Part shown: in pieces, positions 16,902 to 26,873 of the stretch
Position numbering within the stretch: position 1 is the first letter of the stretch
Layout of the letters: every line of letters begins with the position of its first letter
Assembly: GCA_902794095.1 (NCBI GenBank)
Contig: CADBFZ010000007.1
Span: forward strand, 1-64,000
Source of the DNA: an uncultured Lachnospiraceae bacterium
Lineage (GTDB): Bacteria; Bacillota; Clostridia; Lachnospirales; Lachnospiraceae
DNA length: 64,000 nucleotides
Direction: 5' to 3'
The notes under the pieces: generated by a model
Databases searched by the model: none
Told to the model about the DNA's origin: nothing
Seen by the model: only the letters and a program-made list of their open reading frames with translations
Translations under genes and position numbers: made by a program

Positions 16902-19031
16902 ATGAACAGATTGTGGTATGACAAAGCAACAAGCGATTGGAACAGTGCACTTCCACTTGGTAACGGCTTTATGGGAGCCATGTGCTTCGGGGGTACGCTT
17001 ATTGACAGGTTCCAGTTGAATAATGACAGCATCTGGTGGAGTGGCCCGCGTGACCGCATTAATCCCGATGCAAAAGAAAGCATTCCAGTTATCAGAAAGC
17101 TTATCCGTGAAGGCAGGATAACGGAAGCGGAGGATATGGCCAATGAAACGCTTGCCGGCATACCCGAATATCAAAGTCACTATGAACCTCTCGGAGATCT
17201 GTTTATCATTCCTGAAGGCAGTGAGAGGATTCAGATACTCGGTATCAGGGAACACTGGAGCGGACAGCTTAACCGTATCGAAGAACTCTCCGACTATAAA
17301 AGAGAACTGAATATAGACACGGGGATTCACACCGTCAGTTACACTAAGGAAGGTGTGAAGTTTGTACGTGAGAGTTTTATATCGTATCCGGACAAAGTAA
17401 TGATAATCAAATGTCAGGGCACGCCCCTCAGAATTTTCTCCGAACGTGCGGATCAGTGTGAGAAAGTATATAAGCTTTCTGATAATACTCTCTGCATGGA
17501 AGGAATGACCGGCGCGGGAGGGACTTCTTTTTGCATGGTCATCCGCGTCGTAAAAGGCAATCCCTTCATCAAAGGAAGAACTCTTCACACGGACGGAGAT
17601 ACAGAGATCCTGGTGGCTTCACAGACTGATTACTATTGCAAAGACTATGTCGAGGATGCGGTTAAGACTTTGGATGCTACCGAAAAGCTTGGATACGAAG
17701 CATTAAAGGAAAGACATATTAGCGACGTATCCGAACTCATGAACCGCTGCAAACTTGAAATCGAATGTGAAGATAAAGATAACATTCCCACAGATGTAAG
17801 ACTTAAAAAGGTTCAGGACGGTGAAGCTGATAACGGACTGATCAATCTGTCATTTGCATACGGAAGATATCTGCTTGTTTCATCAAGCCGCCCGGGAAGC
17901 CTTCCCGCAAATCTTCAGGGCATATGGAACGACAGCTTCTCACCCATGTGGGACAGCAAATATACTATCAATATAAATGCCCAGATGAATTACTGGCCTG
18001 CTGAAGTGACGGGACTGTCCGAGCTTCATGCACCGCTATTCGACCTGATCAGGAAGATGGTTCCGAACGGAAGAAAAGCAGCTTCTGAAATGTACGGGGC
18101 AAGGGGCTGGATGGCTCATCACAATACAGACATCTGGGGAGACTGTGCACCTCAGGATACTTGGCCCGCAGCTTCCTACTGGCAGATGGGCGGAGCATGG
18201 CTTTGCCTGCACATCCTTGAGCACTACCGCTATACCAAAGACCGCGCATTCATGGAAGAGTATCTTCCCGTCGTTAAGGAGGCCGCTCTCTTTTTCGAGG
18301 ATACGCTTATAGAAAATGAAAACGGAGAGCTTGTTGTATCTCCAAGTGTTTCACCTGAGAATATCTACAAACTTCCGAGTGGTGAAAAGGGAACCATGTG
18401 CGAAGGCGCATTCATGGATGCTCAGATCCTGTATGAACTTTTCAGCGGACTGATTGAGACCGGAATGATCTCGGATGATGAGAAGGACAGATATAAGAAA
18501 ATCCTGGATAAACTTCCCAAGCCTAAGATAGAAGAAAACGGAACTCTTCAGGAGTGGGCACTTCCTTACGAAGAAACTGAAGTAGGACACAGACACATAT
18601 CACACTGTTTTGCACTTTATCCCGGCAAGCAGTTTTTTGAAGTTCCCGAAAAAGAAGACGTTCTGAAAGCTGCACGTGCCACCATCGAAAGAAGACTTTC
18701 AGGAGGCGGCGGTCATACGGGATGGTCCAGAGCATGGATCATTAACATGTGGGCAAGACTTTGCGACGGTGATAAGTGCTATGAAAACATCGTAGCTTTG
18801 CTTCAAAAGTCAATGCTTCCCAATCTCTTCGATAACCATCCTCCCTTCCAGATAGACGGTAATTTCGGACTGGTGTCGGGCATTGCGGAGATGCTTCTTC
18901 AAAGCCACGAAGGAGAGGATAAGCTGCTCCCCGCACTTCCCAAGGCATGGCCAAACGGAAAGGTCACGGGACTAAGATCAAGATCCGGTAAGGTCTATGA
19001 CATTGAGTGGAAAGACGGAAAATTAGTTTAG
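16902..19031 (+). CDS. Glycoside hydrolase family 95 (alpha-L-fucosidase/galactosidase type), intracellular
   Basis: A 709-residue GH95 enzyme that inverts terminal alpha-L-fucose or alpha-L-galactose linkages on plant or host glycans. The N-terminal signature [28 protein letters not shown] starts at residue 3. Other family stretches are [28 protein letters not shown] with the Asn pair near 356-358, the QEW...[17 protein letters not shown] block near 551-575, and FQIDGNFG near 646-653. No signal peptide is present, so it acts on imported oligosaccharides. It is slightly shorter than most GH95 proteins, mainly at the C-terminus. SD aaaggg precedes the ATG. Confidence 0.9.
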   Translation: MNRLWYDKATSDWNSALPLGNGFMGAMCFGGTLIDRFQLNNDSIWWSGPRDRINPDAKESIPVIRKLIREGRITEAEDMANETLAGIPEYQSHYEPLGDLFIIPEGSERIQILGIREHWSGQLNRIEELSDYKRELNIDTGIHTVSYTKEGVKFVRESFISYPDKVMIIKCQGTPLRIFSERADQCEKVYKLSDNTLCMEGMTGAGGTSFCMVIRVVKGNPFIKGRTLHTDGDTEILVASQTDYYCKDYVEDAVKTLDATEKLGYEALKERHISDVSELMNRCKLEIECEDKDNIPTDVRLKKVQDGEADNGLINLSFAYGRYLLVSSSRPGSLPANLQGIWNDSFSPMWDSKYTININAQMNYWPAEVTGLSELHAPLFDLIRKMVPNGRKAASEMYGARGWMAHHNTDIWGDCAPQDTWPAASYWQMGGAWLCLHILEHYRYTKDRAFMEEYLPVVKEAALFFEDTLIENENGELVVSPSVSPENIYKLPSGEKGTMCEGAFMDAQILYELFSGLIETGMISDDEKDRYKKILDKLPKPKIEENGTLQEWALPYEETEVGHRHISHCFALYPGKQFFEVPEKEDVLKAARATIERRLSGGGGHTGWSRAWIINMWARLCDGDKCYENIVALLQKSMLPNLFDNHPPFQIDGNFGLVSGIAEMLLQSHEGEDKLLPALPKAWPNGKVTGLRSRSGKVYDIEWKDGKLV

Positions 19032-19051
19032 GTATGAGCGTATGTTGCACT

Positions 19052-19101
19052 GAGTCAAAAAAAGAAGGCTTCGAAATTCTCGAAGTCCTCTTTTTTGACT
19101 C
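19052..19101. terminator. Bidirectional terminator between GH95 and tRNA-Pro
   Basis: A long inverted repeat, gagtcaaaaaaagaaggcttcga paired with tcgaagtcctcttttttgactc (a few mismatches), has both A- and T-tracts in the stem, so it can terminate GH95 on + and the tRNA on -. Confidence 0.8.
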
Positions 19102-19173
19102 GGCGCGACAAGATTTGAACTTGCGACCTCCACGTCCCGAACGTGGCGCTCTACCAAGCTGAGCCACGCGCCG
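19100..19173 (-). tRNA. tRNA-Pro (anticodon CGG)
   Basis: On the minus strand a 74-base cloverleaf is readable. The acceptor stem is cggcgcg/cgcgccg plus discriminator A, the D arm gctc/gagc, the anticodon stem ccacg/cgtgg with loop ttcggga giving anticodon CGG, and the T arm gcaag/cttgt with loop ttcaaat. CCA is not encoded. A bidirectional terminator follows directly. Confidence 0.95.
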
Positions 19174-19311
19174 TAAAATTATTTTTTTTACAATAATTTG
19201 TGTTGAAGTTATGCCGTTTTAATGGGAAAATAAAGCATAACCGTTGTTTCCAAAACGACTTTAGAATCATACACTTTTTAAAAATAAGTGTCAATCACAG
19301 GGAGGTTGCTT

Positions 19312-21444
19312 ATGGCAGCTAAAAAAGTAAAACACATGACCGTTAAAGAGATCAGAGAGATAGTTTCAAAACTCACTCTTAAAGAGAAAGCTTATCTTAC
19401 AACCGGTGTAGGAAGTTGGGAGACTGCAGCGTTTCCTAAGAAAGGTGTTCCCAAGGAGTGGATGTGCGACGGCCCTCACGGACTCAGAAAGCAGGTTAAT
19501 GATGTACATGCAAGCATCAATGATTCCATCGATGCAGTAAGCTTCCCTGCAGAGTGCGCTATAGCTGCAAGCTGGGACAGAGAGCTTATTTACGAAGCTG
19601 CTAAGGCTATCGGTAATGAAGCTCAGGCTAATGATGTTCAGATGGTACTCGGACCCGGCGTTAACATGAAGAGAAGCCCTCTTTGCGGACGTAACTTCGA
19701 ATACATGTCAGAAGATCCTTATCTTGCAGGAGAACTGGGCGCAGCATATGTAAACGGTCTTCAGAGCACCGGAGTATCCGCATGCCTTAAGCATTTCCTC
19801 GCAAACTCACAGGAGACCGATCGCTTTACCTCATCAAGTGAAATGGATGAGACAACCGAGCGTCAGATCTATCTTCCCGCATTTGAAACAGTTGTTAAGA
19901 AGGCTCGCCCTCAGTCCATCATGGCCGCATATAACAAGGTAAACGGCACATACATGACCGAGAATAAGAAGTACTTAACCGACATCCTCAGAAAAGAATG
20001 GGGATTCGACGGAATGGTAGTAAGTGACTGGGGAGCAACCCATAACAGAGTCGGCGCCATCGAAGCAGGATGCGACCTTACCATGTGGCAGCAGCACGAG
20101 ACCGATAAGGATATCGTCAAGGCCGTTAAGAACGGAAAGCTTGATGAAGCCAAGCTCGATGAGGCTTGCGTAAACATTCTTAAGCACGTATTCAAGACTC
20201 TCGAAAAGCATAAGAGTAACGCCAAAGTTAATCTTGATCAGAACCACGATGTGGCAAGAAAGCTCTTCGAAAGCTCCGTAGTTCTTCTCAAGAATGACGG
20301 AAATGTCCTTCCCATCAGTAAAAAGAAAAACGTCCTCCTTCTCGGCGATTTCGCGAAGAATCCCAGATACCAGGGCGGCGGAAGTTCACATGTATCAACC
20401 TGCAGGGCAACCAATGTTGTAGATGCAACCAAGGATATGCCCAATGTGTCATATAAGAAGGGATACGGACCCGGCCCCAAGGCTCCGACCCTTACCGATC
20501 CTGAGTTTTGGACCACCCGCATCACTCCTTCAGATTACAAGCCCGACAAGAAGCTCATTGCTGAAGCAGTAAAAGAAGCAAAGAAGGCTGATGTAGTCGT
20601 TATCTTCGCAGGGCTTCCCGAGGCACTCGAGTCCGAAGGTGCAGACCGTATCGACATGAGAATGCCCGATTCGCACAACGCTCTTATCGAAGAGGTTGCG
20701 AAGGTCAACAAGAATGTCGTAGTTGTTCTTCAGAACGGTGCGCCCGTAGAGATGCCCTGGATCGATGATGTAAAGGGTATCCTTGAGACATATCTCGGCG
20801 GAGAAGCAAGCGGCGAAGTTGTAAGAGATATTCTTTTCGGAGATGTTAATCCTTCCGGAAGACTTCCCGAGACCTTCCCCTTCATCCTCGAAGACAACCC
20901 TTCATATCTGTTCTATTTCGGATGTGATGATGTAGTTAAATACAGTGAAGGTGAGTTCATCGGATACAGATATTACACCACCAAGATGATGCCTGTTCTC
21001 TTCCCGTTCGGATACGGACTTTCATATACCAAGTTCGATTATTCGGATCTCAAGATCGATGCAAAGGGGTTTATCGGAGACGAGAAGGCGGGCGGAATAA
21101 CCGTTTCCGTTAAGGTAACCAATACCGGCAGGAAGGCCGGAAGAGAAGTTGTTCAGCTCTATGTCGGAGTTAACAAGTGTGCTCTTAAGAGACCTGTTAG
21201 GGAACTTAAGGGATTTGCCAAAACCGGAATCCTTAAGCCCGGCGAGAGCGAGACCGTAACATTTGAACTTACTTCCAGAGATTTCGCACATTGGAACGAA
21301 GAGGCCAAGGCTTACGTTCACTATACCGGTGAATATGAGATTCAGATCGCCAAGGATGCGGAGAACATTGTTCTTGCCGCACCCGTTGACATCGAAGGAG
21401 CATATCCCCGCAAGACCGTAAACAACAATAATCCCGAAATCTAA
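19312..21444 (+). CDS. Glycoside hydrolase family 3 beta-glucosidase/xylosidase, intracellular
   Basis: A 710-residue GH3 enzyme that removes terminal beta-D-glucose or related sugars with retention. The N-terminal TIM barrel carries the nucleophile Asp239 in MVVSDWGATH. The alpha/beta sandwich includes VLLLGDFAKNPRYQGGGSSHV. The fibronectin-III-like C-terminal domain is ITVSVKVTNTGRKAGREVVQLYVG. No signal peptide is present, so it degrades imported cellodextrins or similar oligosaccharides. ATG 19312 is chosen for its SD (gggagg, six bases upstream) over an in-frame GTG at 19288. The sugar-sensor/GGDEF gene follows five bases after the stop. Confidence 0.92.
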   Translation: MAAKKVKHMTVKEIREIVSKLTLKEKAYLTTGVGSWETAAFPKKGVPKEWMCDGPHGLRKQVNDVHASINDSIDAVSFPAECAIAASWDRELIYEAAKAIGNEAQANDVQMVLGPGVNMKRSPLCGRNFEYMSEDPYLAGELGAAYVNGLQSTGVSACLKHFLANSQETDRFTSSSEMDETTERQIYLPAFETVVKKARPQSIMAAYNKVNGTYMTENKKYLTDILRKEWGFDGMVVSDWGATHNRVGAIEAGCDLTMWQQHETDKDIVKAVKNGKLDEAKLDEACVNILKHVFKTLEKHKSNAKVNLDQNHDVARKLFESSVVLLKNDGNVLPISKKKNVLLLGDFAKNPRYQGGGSSHVSTCRATNVVDATKDMPNVSYKKGYGPGPKAPTLTDPEFWTTRITPSDYKPDKKLIAEAVKEAKKADVVVIFAGLPEALESEGADRIDMRMPDSHNALIEEVAKVNKNVVVVLQNGAPVEMPWIDDVKGILETYLGGEASGEVVRDILFGDVNPSGRLPETFPFILEDNPSYLFYFGCDDVVKYSEGEFIGYRYYTTKMMPVLFPFGYGLSYTKFDYSDLKIDAKGFIGDEKAGGITVSVKVTNTGRKAGREVVQLYVGVNKCALKRPVRELKGFAKTGILKPGESETVTFELTSRDFAHWNEEAKAYVHYTGEYEIQIAKDAENIVLAAPVDIEGAYPRKTVNNNNPEI

Positions 21445-21449
21445 ACGAG

Positions 21450-23339
21450 ATGAAGAAAAGAAAAAGAATGGCGCTGTTCGGAAGCAGCCTTTCGAGCAGA
21501 TACAGACGAATACTGAGCAGGGCTTTTTCCATTGCGGCAGACGAACTGGACATAGATCTGGTTATGTTCAATGCGTATGGAAAACTTCGCAACGAGAAAA
21601 CTTTAGCTGCGGACAATGAATCCGGACTCTTTGATTATGTGGATTTCGATCAGTTCGATGGAGCTGTTTTCGATGGTGAAGGCTATCTGGTTAACGGCTT
21701 GAACGATAAGGTCGAGCGAAAACTTCGTGCGTCAAATATCCCTGTTATTTCAATCAGCAGCCATGTCGACGGATTCTATAATATAGAATTCGATGACGAG
21801 GGTGGTCTCAGACAGATGGTCGAGCATTTTATCGATCACCACCACTTTACAAAGATAGGTTTTATGTCGGGATATCTGACTCATCCCGATGCAATTAAGA
21901 GACTTGAAGAGTTTCGCTCGGTTATGAGAGAACGTGGACTTCCCGAAGACGGAGTCGGAGTGTTTGAAGGTGATTTCTGGTATAACAAGGGAGCGGAGGC
22001 AGCAAGATATTTCATGTCTCTTCCCGAACGTCCCGAAGCCATTGTCTGTGCCAATGACTATATGGCCATATCGCTCTGCGATTCTCTCAGAAAGTCTGGA
22101 ATAAGGGTTCCCCAGGATATTGCCGTCTCGGGATATGACGGAACCCCCGAGGGTAAGGATTTCCTTCCTCATTTGTCGACCGTTACCAGAGAGCAGCTTG
22201 AGATAGCACGTAAATCCCTGAAGTTCCTTTGTCATCTGTCAGATAACGGTGATGCGAAGGATATGGATCTTAAGGTAAGACCCAAAGCGTTTTTCAGCCA
22301 GTCCTGCGGATGCGAGCCGCTTGAGTATCAGCATGTTTTTGAGACCTTTGACCGCGTTCAGGATGAGATGAGGAAATACAACGAGGGTCTTTTTGAGTCG
22401 GAATCAGCCATGGTCAAGCTCAATAAGGCCGAGAGCGTGCGTGCAATGGAGAACATCTTTGCCGAGGATTCGGTCAATTTCGGCGATTATTCATCGTTTT
22501 TCATGATGGTTCATAAGGATTCTGCCGGAAGACCGTCCTATGACAGTGAGTTTACCAATCCTTGCGGAAAGTTTGTTCCCGTGATGTGGATAGATAAAAA
22601 GGGTGAATATACCGGAAGCCCTCGCAGTCTGAGCAGTGCAAATATTATCCCGGAATCAAATTCCGACAGACCCCATGTCTACTATGTCATGGCGGTTCAT
22701 TATGCGGAAAAGATCTACGGGTACGCCGTTCTGGAACTTACCGGAAGGGATATATTCAATGAGTTTTACAATGTATGGCTTCATACCATGGGGCTTTCGC
22801 TTGATACGCTCAAAAAGAATGACCATATCGAAAAGCTGATCAAAAGGCTCGAAGGACTGAGTGTCACCGACGAATTGACGGGGCTTTTAAACAGACGCGG
22901 CTTTGAAGACAGAGCCCGTATTATCGTTGCCGGATTTAAAGAGTCAAAGACTGTATGTACCATGGTAATCGACATGGACGGCTTAAAGCGCATTAACGAT
23001 AATTTCGGTCACTTTGAGGGAGACCGTGCCATCAGAGCGCTTGCAGATTCGATTAAAAAGTGTTGCGATTTCGGCGAGATTGCAGGCAGATCGGGCGGAG
23101 ACGAATTCTATGTATTTGCGTCGGATTACTCCGAGGCACGTGTTAACCGGTTTGTCGAGCGCATGAATGAATGTGTAGCGGAGTATAATGCCTCCAATAA
23201 GATGGATTATAAGCTGGATTTCAGCATCGGAACCTATTTGACTGAGGCAGATTCTTTTGGCAGGGTCGAGGAATATTTCAAGATCAGTGATGCCAGAATG
23301 TACGAGCAGAAAATGTCCAAACCGGGCCGTAGAAAGTAG
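21450..23339 (+). CDS. LacI-type sugar-binding domain fused to diguanylate cyclase (GGDEF)
   Basis: A 629-residue cytosolic fusion without signal peptide, membrane span or helix-turn-helix. Residues ~5-280 form a LacI/PBP1-type ligand-binding fold (KIGFMSGYLTHPDAIKRLEEFRSVM, AIVCANDYMAISLCDSLRKSGIRVPQDIAVSGYDG) ending in an SCGC motif. A ~150-residue GAF-like linker follows. Residues ~470-625 are a GGDEF domain starting DELTGLLNRRGF, with intact SGGDEF near 547-552, so it should make cyclic di-GMP. The canonical RxxD inhibitory site is replaced by DFGE. Its place directly after GH3 suggests that a sugar controls its output. Confidence 0.9.
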   Translation: MKKRKRMALFGSSLSSRYRRILSRAFSIAADELDIDLVMFNAYGKLRNEKTLAADNESGLFDYVDFDQFDGAVFDGEGYLVNGLNDKVERKLRASNIPVISISSHVDGFYNIEFDDEGGLRQMVEHFIDHHHFTKIGFMSGYLTHPDAIKRLEEFRSVMRERGLPEDGVGVFEGDFWYNKGAEAARYFMSLPERPEAIVCANDYMAISLCDSLRKSGIRVPQDIAVSGYDGTPEGKDFLPHLSTVTREQLEIARKSLKFLCHLSDNGDAKDMDLKVRPKAFFSQSCGCEPLEYQHVFETFDRVQDEMRKYNEGLFESESAMVKLNKAESVRAMENIFAEDSVNFGDYSSFFMMVHKDSAGRPSYDSEFTNPCGKFVPVMWIDKKGEYTGSPRSLSSANIIPESNSDRPHVYYVMAVHYAEKIYGYAVLELTGRDIFNEFYNVWLHTMGLSLDTLKKNDHIEKLIKRLEGLSVTDELTGLLNRRGFEDRARIIVAGFKESKTVCTMVIDMDGLKRINDNFGHFEGDRAIRALADSIKKCCDFGEIAGRSGGDEFYVFASDYSEARVNRFVERMNECVAEYNASNKMDYKLDFSIGTYLTEADSFGRVEEYFKISDARMYEQKMSKPGRRK

Positions 23340-23375
23340 TCTTTGAAAAAATTTTCAAAAAAATAAAAATTTTTG

Positions 23376-23404
23376 TTGCATTTTAAATTATAAGATGGTA
23401 ATAT
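23376..23404 (+). promoter_or_regulatory. Promoter of tRNA-Lys
   Basis: TTGCAT (23376-23381) and TAATAT (23399-23404) are separated by 17 bases, ending 21 bases before the first tRNA base. Confidence 0.6.
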
Positions 23405-23425
23405 CTCATCGTTGCACTAATGAAA

Positions 23426-23498
23426 GGACCGCTAGCTCAGTTGGTAGAGCACCTGACTCTTAATCAGGGTGTCCAGGGTTCGAGCCCCTGGCGGTCCA
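23426..23498 (+). tRNA. tRNA-Lys (anticodon CTT)
   Basis: A 73-base cloverleaf. The acceptor stem is ggaccgc/gcggtcc plus A, the D arm gctc/gagc, the anticodon stem cctga/tcagg with loop ctcttaa giving anticodon CTT, and the T arm caggg/ccctg with loop ttcgagc. CCA is not encoded. Confidence 0.96.
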
Positions 23499-23502
23499 TG
23501 CG

Positions 23503-23547
23503 AGGTCGCAGGCTTGCTTAGAAGCGGGTTTGTGGCCTTTTCTTTTT
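23503..23547 (+). terminator. Probable terminator after tRNA-Lys
   Basis: aggtcgca pairs with tgtggcct (two G-T wobbles), with an inner gctt/aagc pairing, followed by ttttcttttt. The stem is imperfect. Read-through into tatD is possible. Confidence 0.5.
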
Positions 23548-23566
23548 ATATCCGAAAGAGGAACTT

Positions 23567-24352
23567 ATGGCACCTATATTTGATACACATGTTCATTATG
23601 ATGACGATGCATTCGCAGAAGACAGAAGTGAAGTTTTGGCTTCCCTTAGAGAATACGGCGTCGAGAAGGTGACTGATATCGGTGCCGGAATTGCAAGCTC
23701 CAAGACTGCACTTGAGCTGGCTAAGAAGACGCCCTGGATGTACTGTGCCCTGGGAGTCATTCCCGGACAGTGCAGCGAGATAAATGAAGAAACCTGGAAA
23801 TGGCTGTGCGAAGCTGCCGAAAAAGAGGAAAAGTGCGTAGCTATAGGAGAGATCGGACTCGATCATCACTGGGACGATGACCCTCACGACGTTCAGGCAG
23901 AGTGGTTCGTAAACCAGATGGATCTTGCAAGAAAGCTGGGTAAACCTATAGTCATCCACTCAAGAGATGCCGCCAAAGATACGATAGATATTATGAAGGG
24001 ACATCATGCCGGAGATATCGGCGGAGTCCTGCACTGTTATTCATATTCCGCTGAATCCGCAAGGGAATTTCTGAATATGGGTTTCTTTTTCGGGATAGGC
24101 GGGGTTGTTACCTTCAAAAATGCCAAAAAGCTCACAGAGGCCGTCGAGTACATACCGCTTTCGAATATAGTCCTGGAGACGGATTGCCCGTACCTGGCAC
24201 CGACTCCGCACAGGGGAGACAGGAATTTCTCGGGATACCTTCCTCTGGTGGCCCAAAGGATTGCCGAGATCAAGAAAATCAGCCCCGAAGAGGTGCTTGA
24301 TGCAACCTGGCGAAACGCCCACAGACTGTACAAAATAAGCGAAACATGCTAA
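23567..24352 (+). CDS. TatD family metal-dependent hydrolase (DNase/deacylase)
   Basis: A 261-residue TIM-barrel metallohydrolase of the TatD family. Metal-binding motifs are present in order: DTHVHY at residues 6-11, GEIGLDHHW near 96-104, VIHSRDA, LHCYSYS and ETDCPYLAP. Members show 3'-5' exonuclease or D-aminoacyl-tRNA deacylase activity. The start has SD gagga. Length is normal. It usually lies near rRNA-processing genes; here it follows tRNA-Lys. Confidence 0.92.
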   Translation: MAPIFDTHVHYDDDAFAEDRSEVLASLREYGVEKVTDIGAGIASSKTALELAKKTPWMYCALGVIPGQCSEINEETWKWLCEAAEKEEKCVAIGEIGLDHHWDDDPHDVQAEWFVNQMDLARKLGKPIVIHSRDAAKDTIDIMKGHHAGDIGGVLHCYSYSAESAREFLNMGFFFGIGGVVTFKNAKKLTEAVEYIPLSNIVLETDCPYLAPTPHRGDRNFSGYLPLVAQRIAEIKKISPEEVLDATWRNAHRLYKISETC

Positions 24353-24416
24353 AATCATTACATAAATTAATGTGATTTTTCTTACGGTACCGGGGGTCTA
24401 AACGGGGGTACTGGAT

Positions 24417-25154
24417 ATGAAAATAGAGAGAGTAGACGACAAAACAATTAAATGCTATCTGTCGAAGGACGAACTTGCTTACTATAAGGTCGATTACAGC
24501 GACTTTATTTCCAGGAGCGAGAATGCACAGAGGCTCCTTCGCGAGATTATAGAACAGGCTAAATCCGAGGTCGGATATCATCCTCCGAAGATTGCTTTTG
24601 AGATGCAGATAATGATGGTTCCCGAGCAGGGAATGGTCCTTACTTTTTCCGAGAAGGATCCCGCTATCGGTGTGGATGCCGATAAGATCAGCGGATTTAT
24701 CGATACTTTAAAGCAGCTCCTCGAGCATGTTAAAGAGGAGTCCGGCGGAACTACCGCAGCTCTGGGAGCACTTCCCGGACTCGGACAGGGAGGATTATCC
24801 CTTCCCGCACCTGCAGCGCCCGTTAAGGCAGGCGATGCACCCGCCAAGGCAGAGAATCCTGCCGCCAACGTGAACGACGCCGTATTCATGTTCACTTACC
24901 TGTCAGACTTTATCGAATATGCCCAGGGCCTTCCCAAGGGTATCAGAATAAATTCTTCACTTTACAAGATGGGCGAGGAATACTTCCTCTACATCTCCAG
25001 AGGCAAGGCTTCTTACGACCGCTTCAGCAGATGCTGTGTTCAGGCTCTTGAGTTCTCACAGCTCTACAGCGCAGGTGAAGGATGCGAAGAGGTGCTCAGG
25101 GAACACGGAGAGGCTATTATCTCCGACAAGGCCGTAAACAGATTCCGTAAGTGA
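24417..25154 (+). CDS. mecA: MecA-family adaptor protein for ClpC
   Basis: A 245-residue adaptor that delivers substrates to the ClpC AAA+ unfoldase. The N-terminal domain MKIERVDDKTIKCYLSKDELAYYKVDYSDF, with a following negative-regulator-type region, is characteristic of MecA. A Gly/Ala/Pro-rich linker (about residues 105-160, containing APAAPVKAGDAPAKAENPAA) joins it to the C-terminal ClpC-binding domain (VFMFTYLSDFIEYAQGL...REHGEAIISDKAVNRFR). ClpC is not in this window. The SD is weak and GG-rich. Confidence 0.92.
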   Translation: MKIERVDDKTIKCYLSKDELAYYKVDYSDFISRSENAQRLLREIIEQAKSEVGYHPPKIAFEMQIMMVPEQGMVLTFSEKDPAIGVDADKISGFIDTLKQLLEHVKEESGGTTAALGALPGLGQGGLSLPAPAAPVKAGDAPAKAENPAANVNDAVFMFTYLSDFIEYAQGLPKGIRINSSLYKMGEEYFLYISRGKASYDRFSRCCVQALEFSQLYSAGEGCEEVLREHGEAIISDKAVNRFRK

Positions 25155-25168
25155 TCTTAAAATCCCAG

Positions 25169-25207
25169 GCGGCTCCCAATTTCTATCGGGGGCCGCTTTA
25201 TGTTTGT
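25169..25207 (+). terminator. Rho-independent terminator after mecA
   Basis: gcggctccc pairs with gggggccgc (one wobble) around a 10-base loop and is followed by tttatgttt. Confidence 0.75.
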
Positions 25208-25223
25208 TTAAAGGAGGAGAGTA

Positions 25224-26873
25224 ATGTTCGTATGTCCCCATTGCGGAGCCAATGTAATATTTGACCCCGGCAAACAGTTACTCCACTGCGATTATTGCGG
25301 ATCGGACTTTTCACCGAACGACGCAATCCAAAAGGACGATGCTGAAGAGAATACCTATACCGAATCTCAGGCAAGTGATACGTCCGAAACAGGTTACGAA
25401 GAGTACACAACCACTATCTATACCTGTAGAGAGTGCGGAGGTGAGATTCTTACTCATGACAATACCGTTGCTACTTTCTGCAGCTATTGCGGAGCTTCAA
25501 CCATTCTCGGTAGCCGTGTAGGCAAAGAGAGAGCTCCCGAATATATCATTCCCTTTAAGATCACAAAGGATCAGAGTGCGGAACTTTACAAGAACGCTCT
25601 TAAAAAGGCGCTTTTTGCTCCTCAGTACATGAAAGAGGATACAACCATTGAAAAGCTCCGCGGCATTTACATGCCCTATTGGATCTATGATTTCAAAGAG
25701 AACCGTCCCGCAACTCTTCGCGGCCAGAAGGATTCGAGAAGAGGGGATTATATAATCCACTCCCATTACGATATCTCAACCAACATCGATGCGGAGTATA
25801 ACGGACTTTCATATGACGCGTCATCTCAGTTTTCCGATACCCTCAGCGAAGCCATAGCTCCTTTTGATTTCAAAGAGGCGGTTCCCTTCAACACCACATA
25901 CATGAGCGGCTTCTATGCCGATGCTGCGGATACGGATTCACGTCTTTACGAGAATCAGTGCCGTAATATCGTTACTCAGGAGATTTACAATCAGGTTTGT
26001 AAGGACCCCGCGGTCAGAGGCATTGAGGTTAAGAAGTCTACTTATACAAACCTCACCCCCGAGAAGACCGAGACCAGATTCGGATATTTCCCTGTATGGT
26101 TTTTGTCTGTAAGACATAATGACCGTATAAGCTATGCTGTTGTAAACGGTCAGACCGGAGAGGTTGCAACCGATGTGCCCATTGATTACAAGAAGTATAT
26201 CTTATGGTCACTTGCATGGGCGGTTCCGATATTTGTACTTCTCAGCTTTATTCCGATACTTAAGCCCGTATACCTACTGATAATTTCAATCATTTTGTCA
26301 GTCATCGGAATGGTAATACTCTGCGTTCAGAGAAATCATATCTACATCAGGGAAAACAGTCTTGACGATAAAGGCCTGATGGCAAGACAGAAAAAAACAG
26401 AAGGAAATGCAGCTGCTGCCGCCTATACCGAGCCCATTGTCCAGCCTAAGAATACAAGGGATAAGAGTAATGACGGATCCAGGTCGGGCGGAGTCATTAT
26501 CGGTGTTGTATCAGTTATTCTCGGATTGTTTGTAGGCCCTCTCGGAGCTGCTGTTGCATTACTTATTGTGACTCCTGTCATAATTGCACTTGCTGCAGAC
26601 AAGAGCAAGAAGATAGTCGATACCAAACCCAAGGTTACGGCTAAAGCACCCGGCAAAGAGAAATTCCTGCTTTGTCTGAAGCCTTTGATCGGAGTTGTGG
26701 TGGCGCTTTTGGTATGGATCATCGCACCGGTTGCGGATGAGTATTATTACTTCGCATCATTTTCCTGCATAATTACCTTGCTCGTTTCAATCAGAGACCT
26801 GATCAAGGGACATAATGAATTGGCTACCAGAAAACTTCCTCAGTTTGATAAAAGAGGAGGTGACGAGTCATGA
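25224..26873 (+). CDS. Membrane protein with two N-terminal zinc ribbons (TFIIB-type)
   Basis: A 549-residue protein. Two zinc ribbons lie at the N-terminus: CPHCGANV...CDYCG (residues ~4-27) and CRECGGEI...CSYCGAS (residues ~70-92). A ~230-residue soluble domain follows, then membrane spans near residues 330-372 (two), 420-455 (one or two) and 480-515 (two). This architecture occurs in Firmicutes as TFIIB-type zinc ribbon-containing proteins of unknown function, next to TPM-domain genes, as here. SD ggagga precedes the ATG. The next gene overlaps by ATGA. Confidence 0.8.
   Translation: MFVCPHCGANVIFDPGKQLLHCDYCGSDFSPNDAIQKDDAEENTYTESQASDTSETGYEEYTTTIYTCRECGGEILTHDNTVATFCSYCGASTILGSRVGKERAPEYIIPFKITKDQSAELYKNALKKALFAPQYMKEDTTIEKLRGIYMPYWIYDFKENRPATLRGQKDSRRGDYIIHSHYDISTNIDAEYNGLSYDASSQFSDTLSEAIAPFDFKEAVPFNTTYMSGFYADAADTDSRLYENQCRNIVTQEIYNQVCKDPAVRGIEVKKSTYTNLTPEKTETRFGYFPVWFLSVRHNDRISYAVVNGQTGEVATDVPIDYKKYILWSLAWAVPIFVLLSFIPILKPVYLLIISIILSVIGMVILCVQRNHIYIRENSLDDKGLMARQKKTEGNAAAAAYTEPIVQPKNTRDKSNDGSRSGGVIIGVVSVILGLFVGPLGAAVALLIVTPVIIALAADKSKKIVDTKPKVTAKAPGKEKFLLCLKPLIGVVVALLVWIIAPVADEYYYFASFSCIITLLVSIRDLIKGHNELATRKLPQFDKRGGDES

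Noticed and set aside
18964..19167. Open frame on the minus strand coding a peptide starting MAQLGRAPRSG
   Set aside because: It is the tRNA-Pro gene and its terminator read as protein; the cloverleaf explains the sequence.
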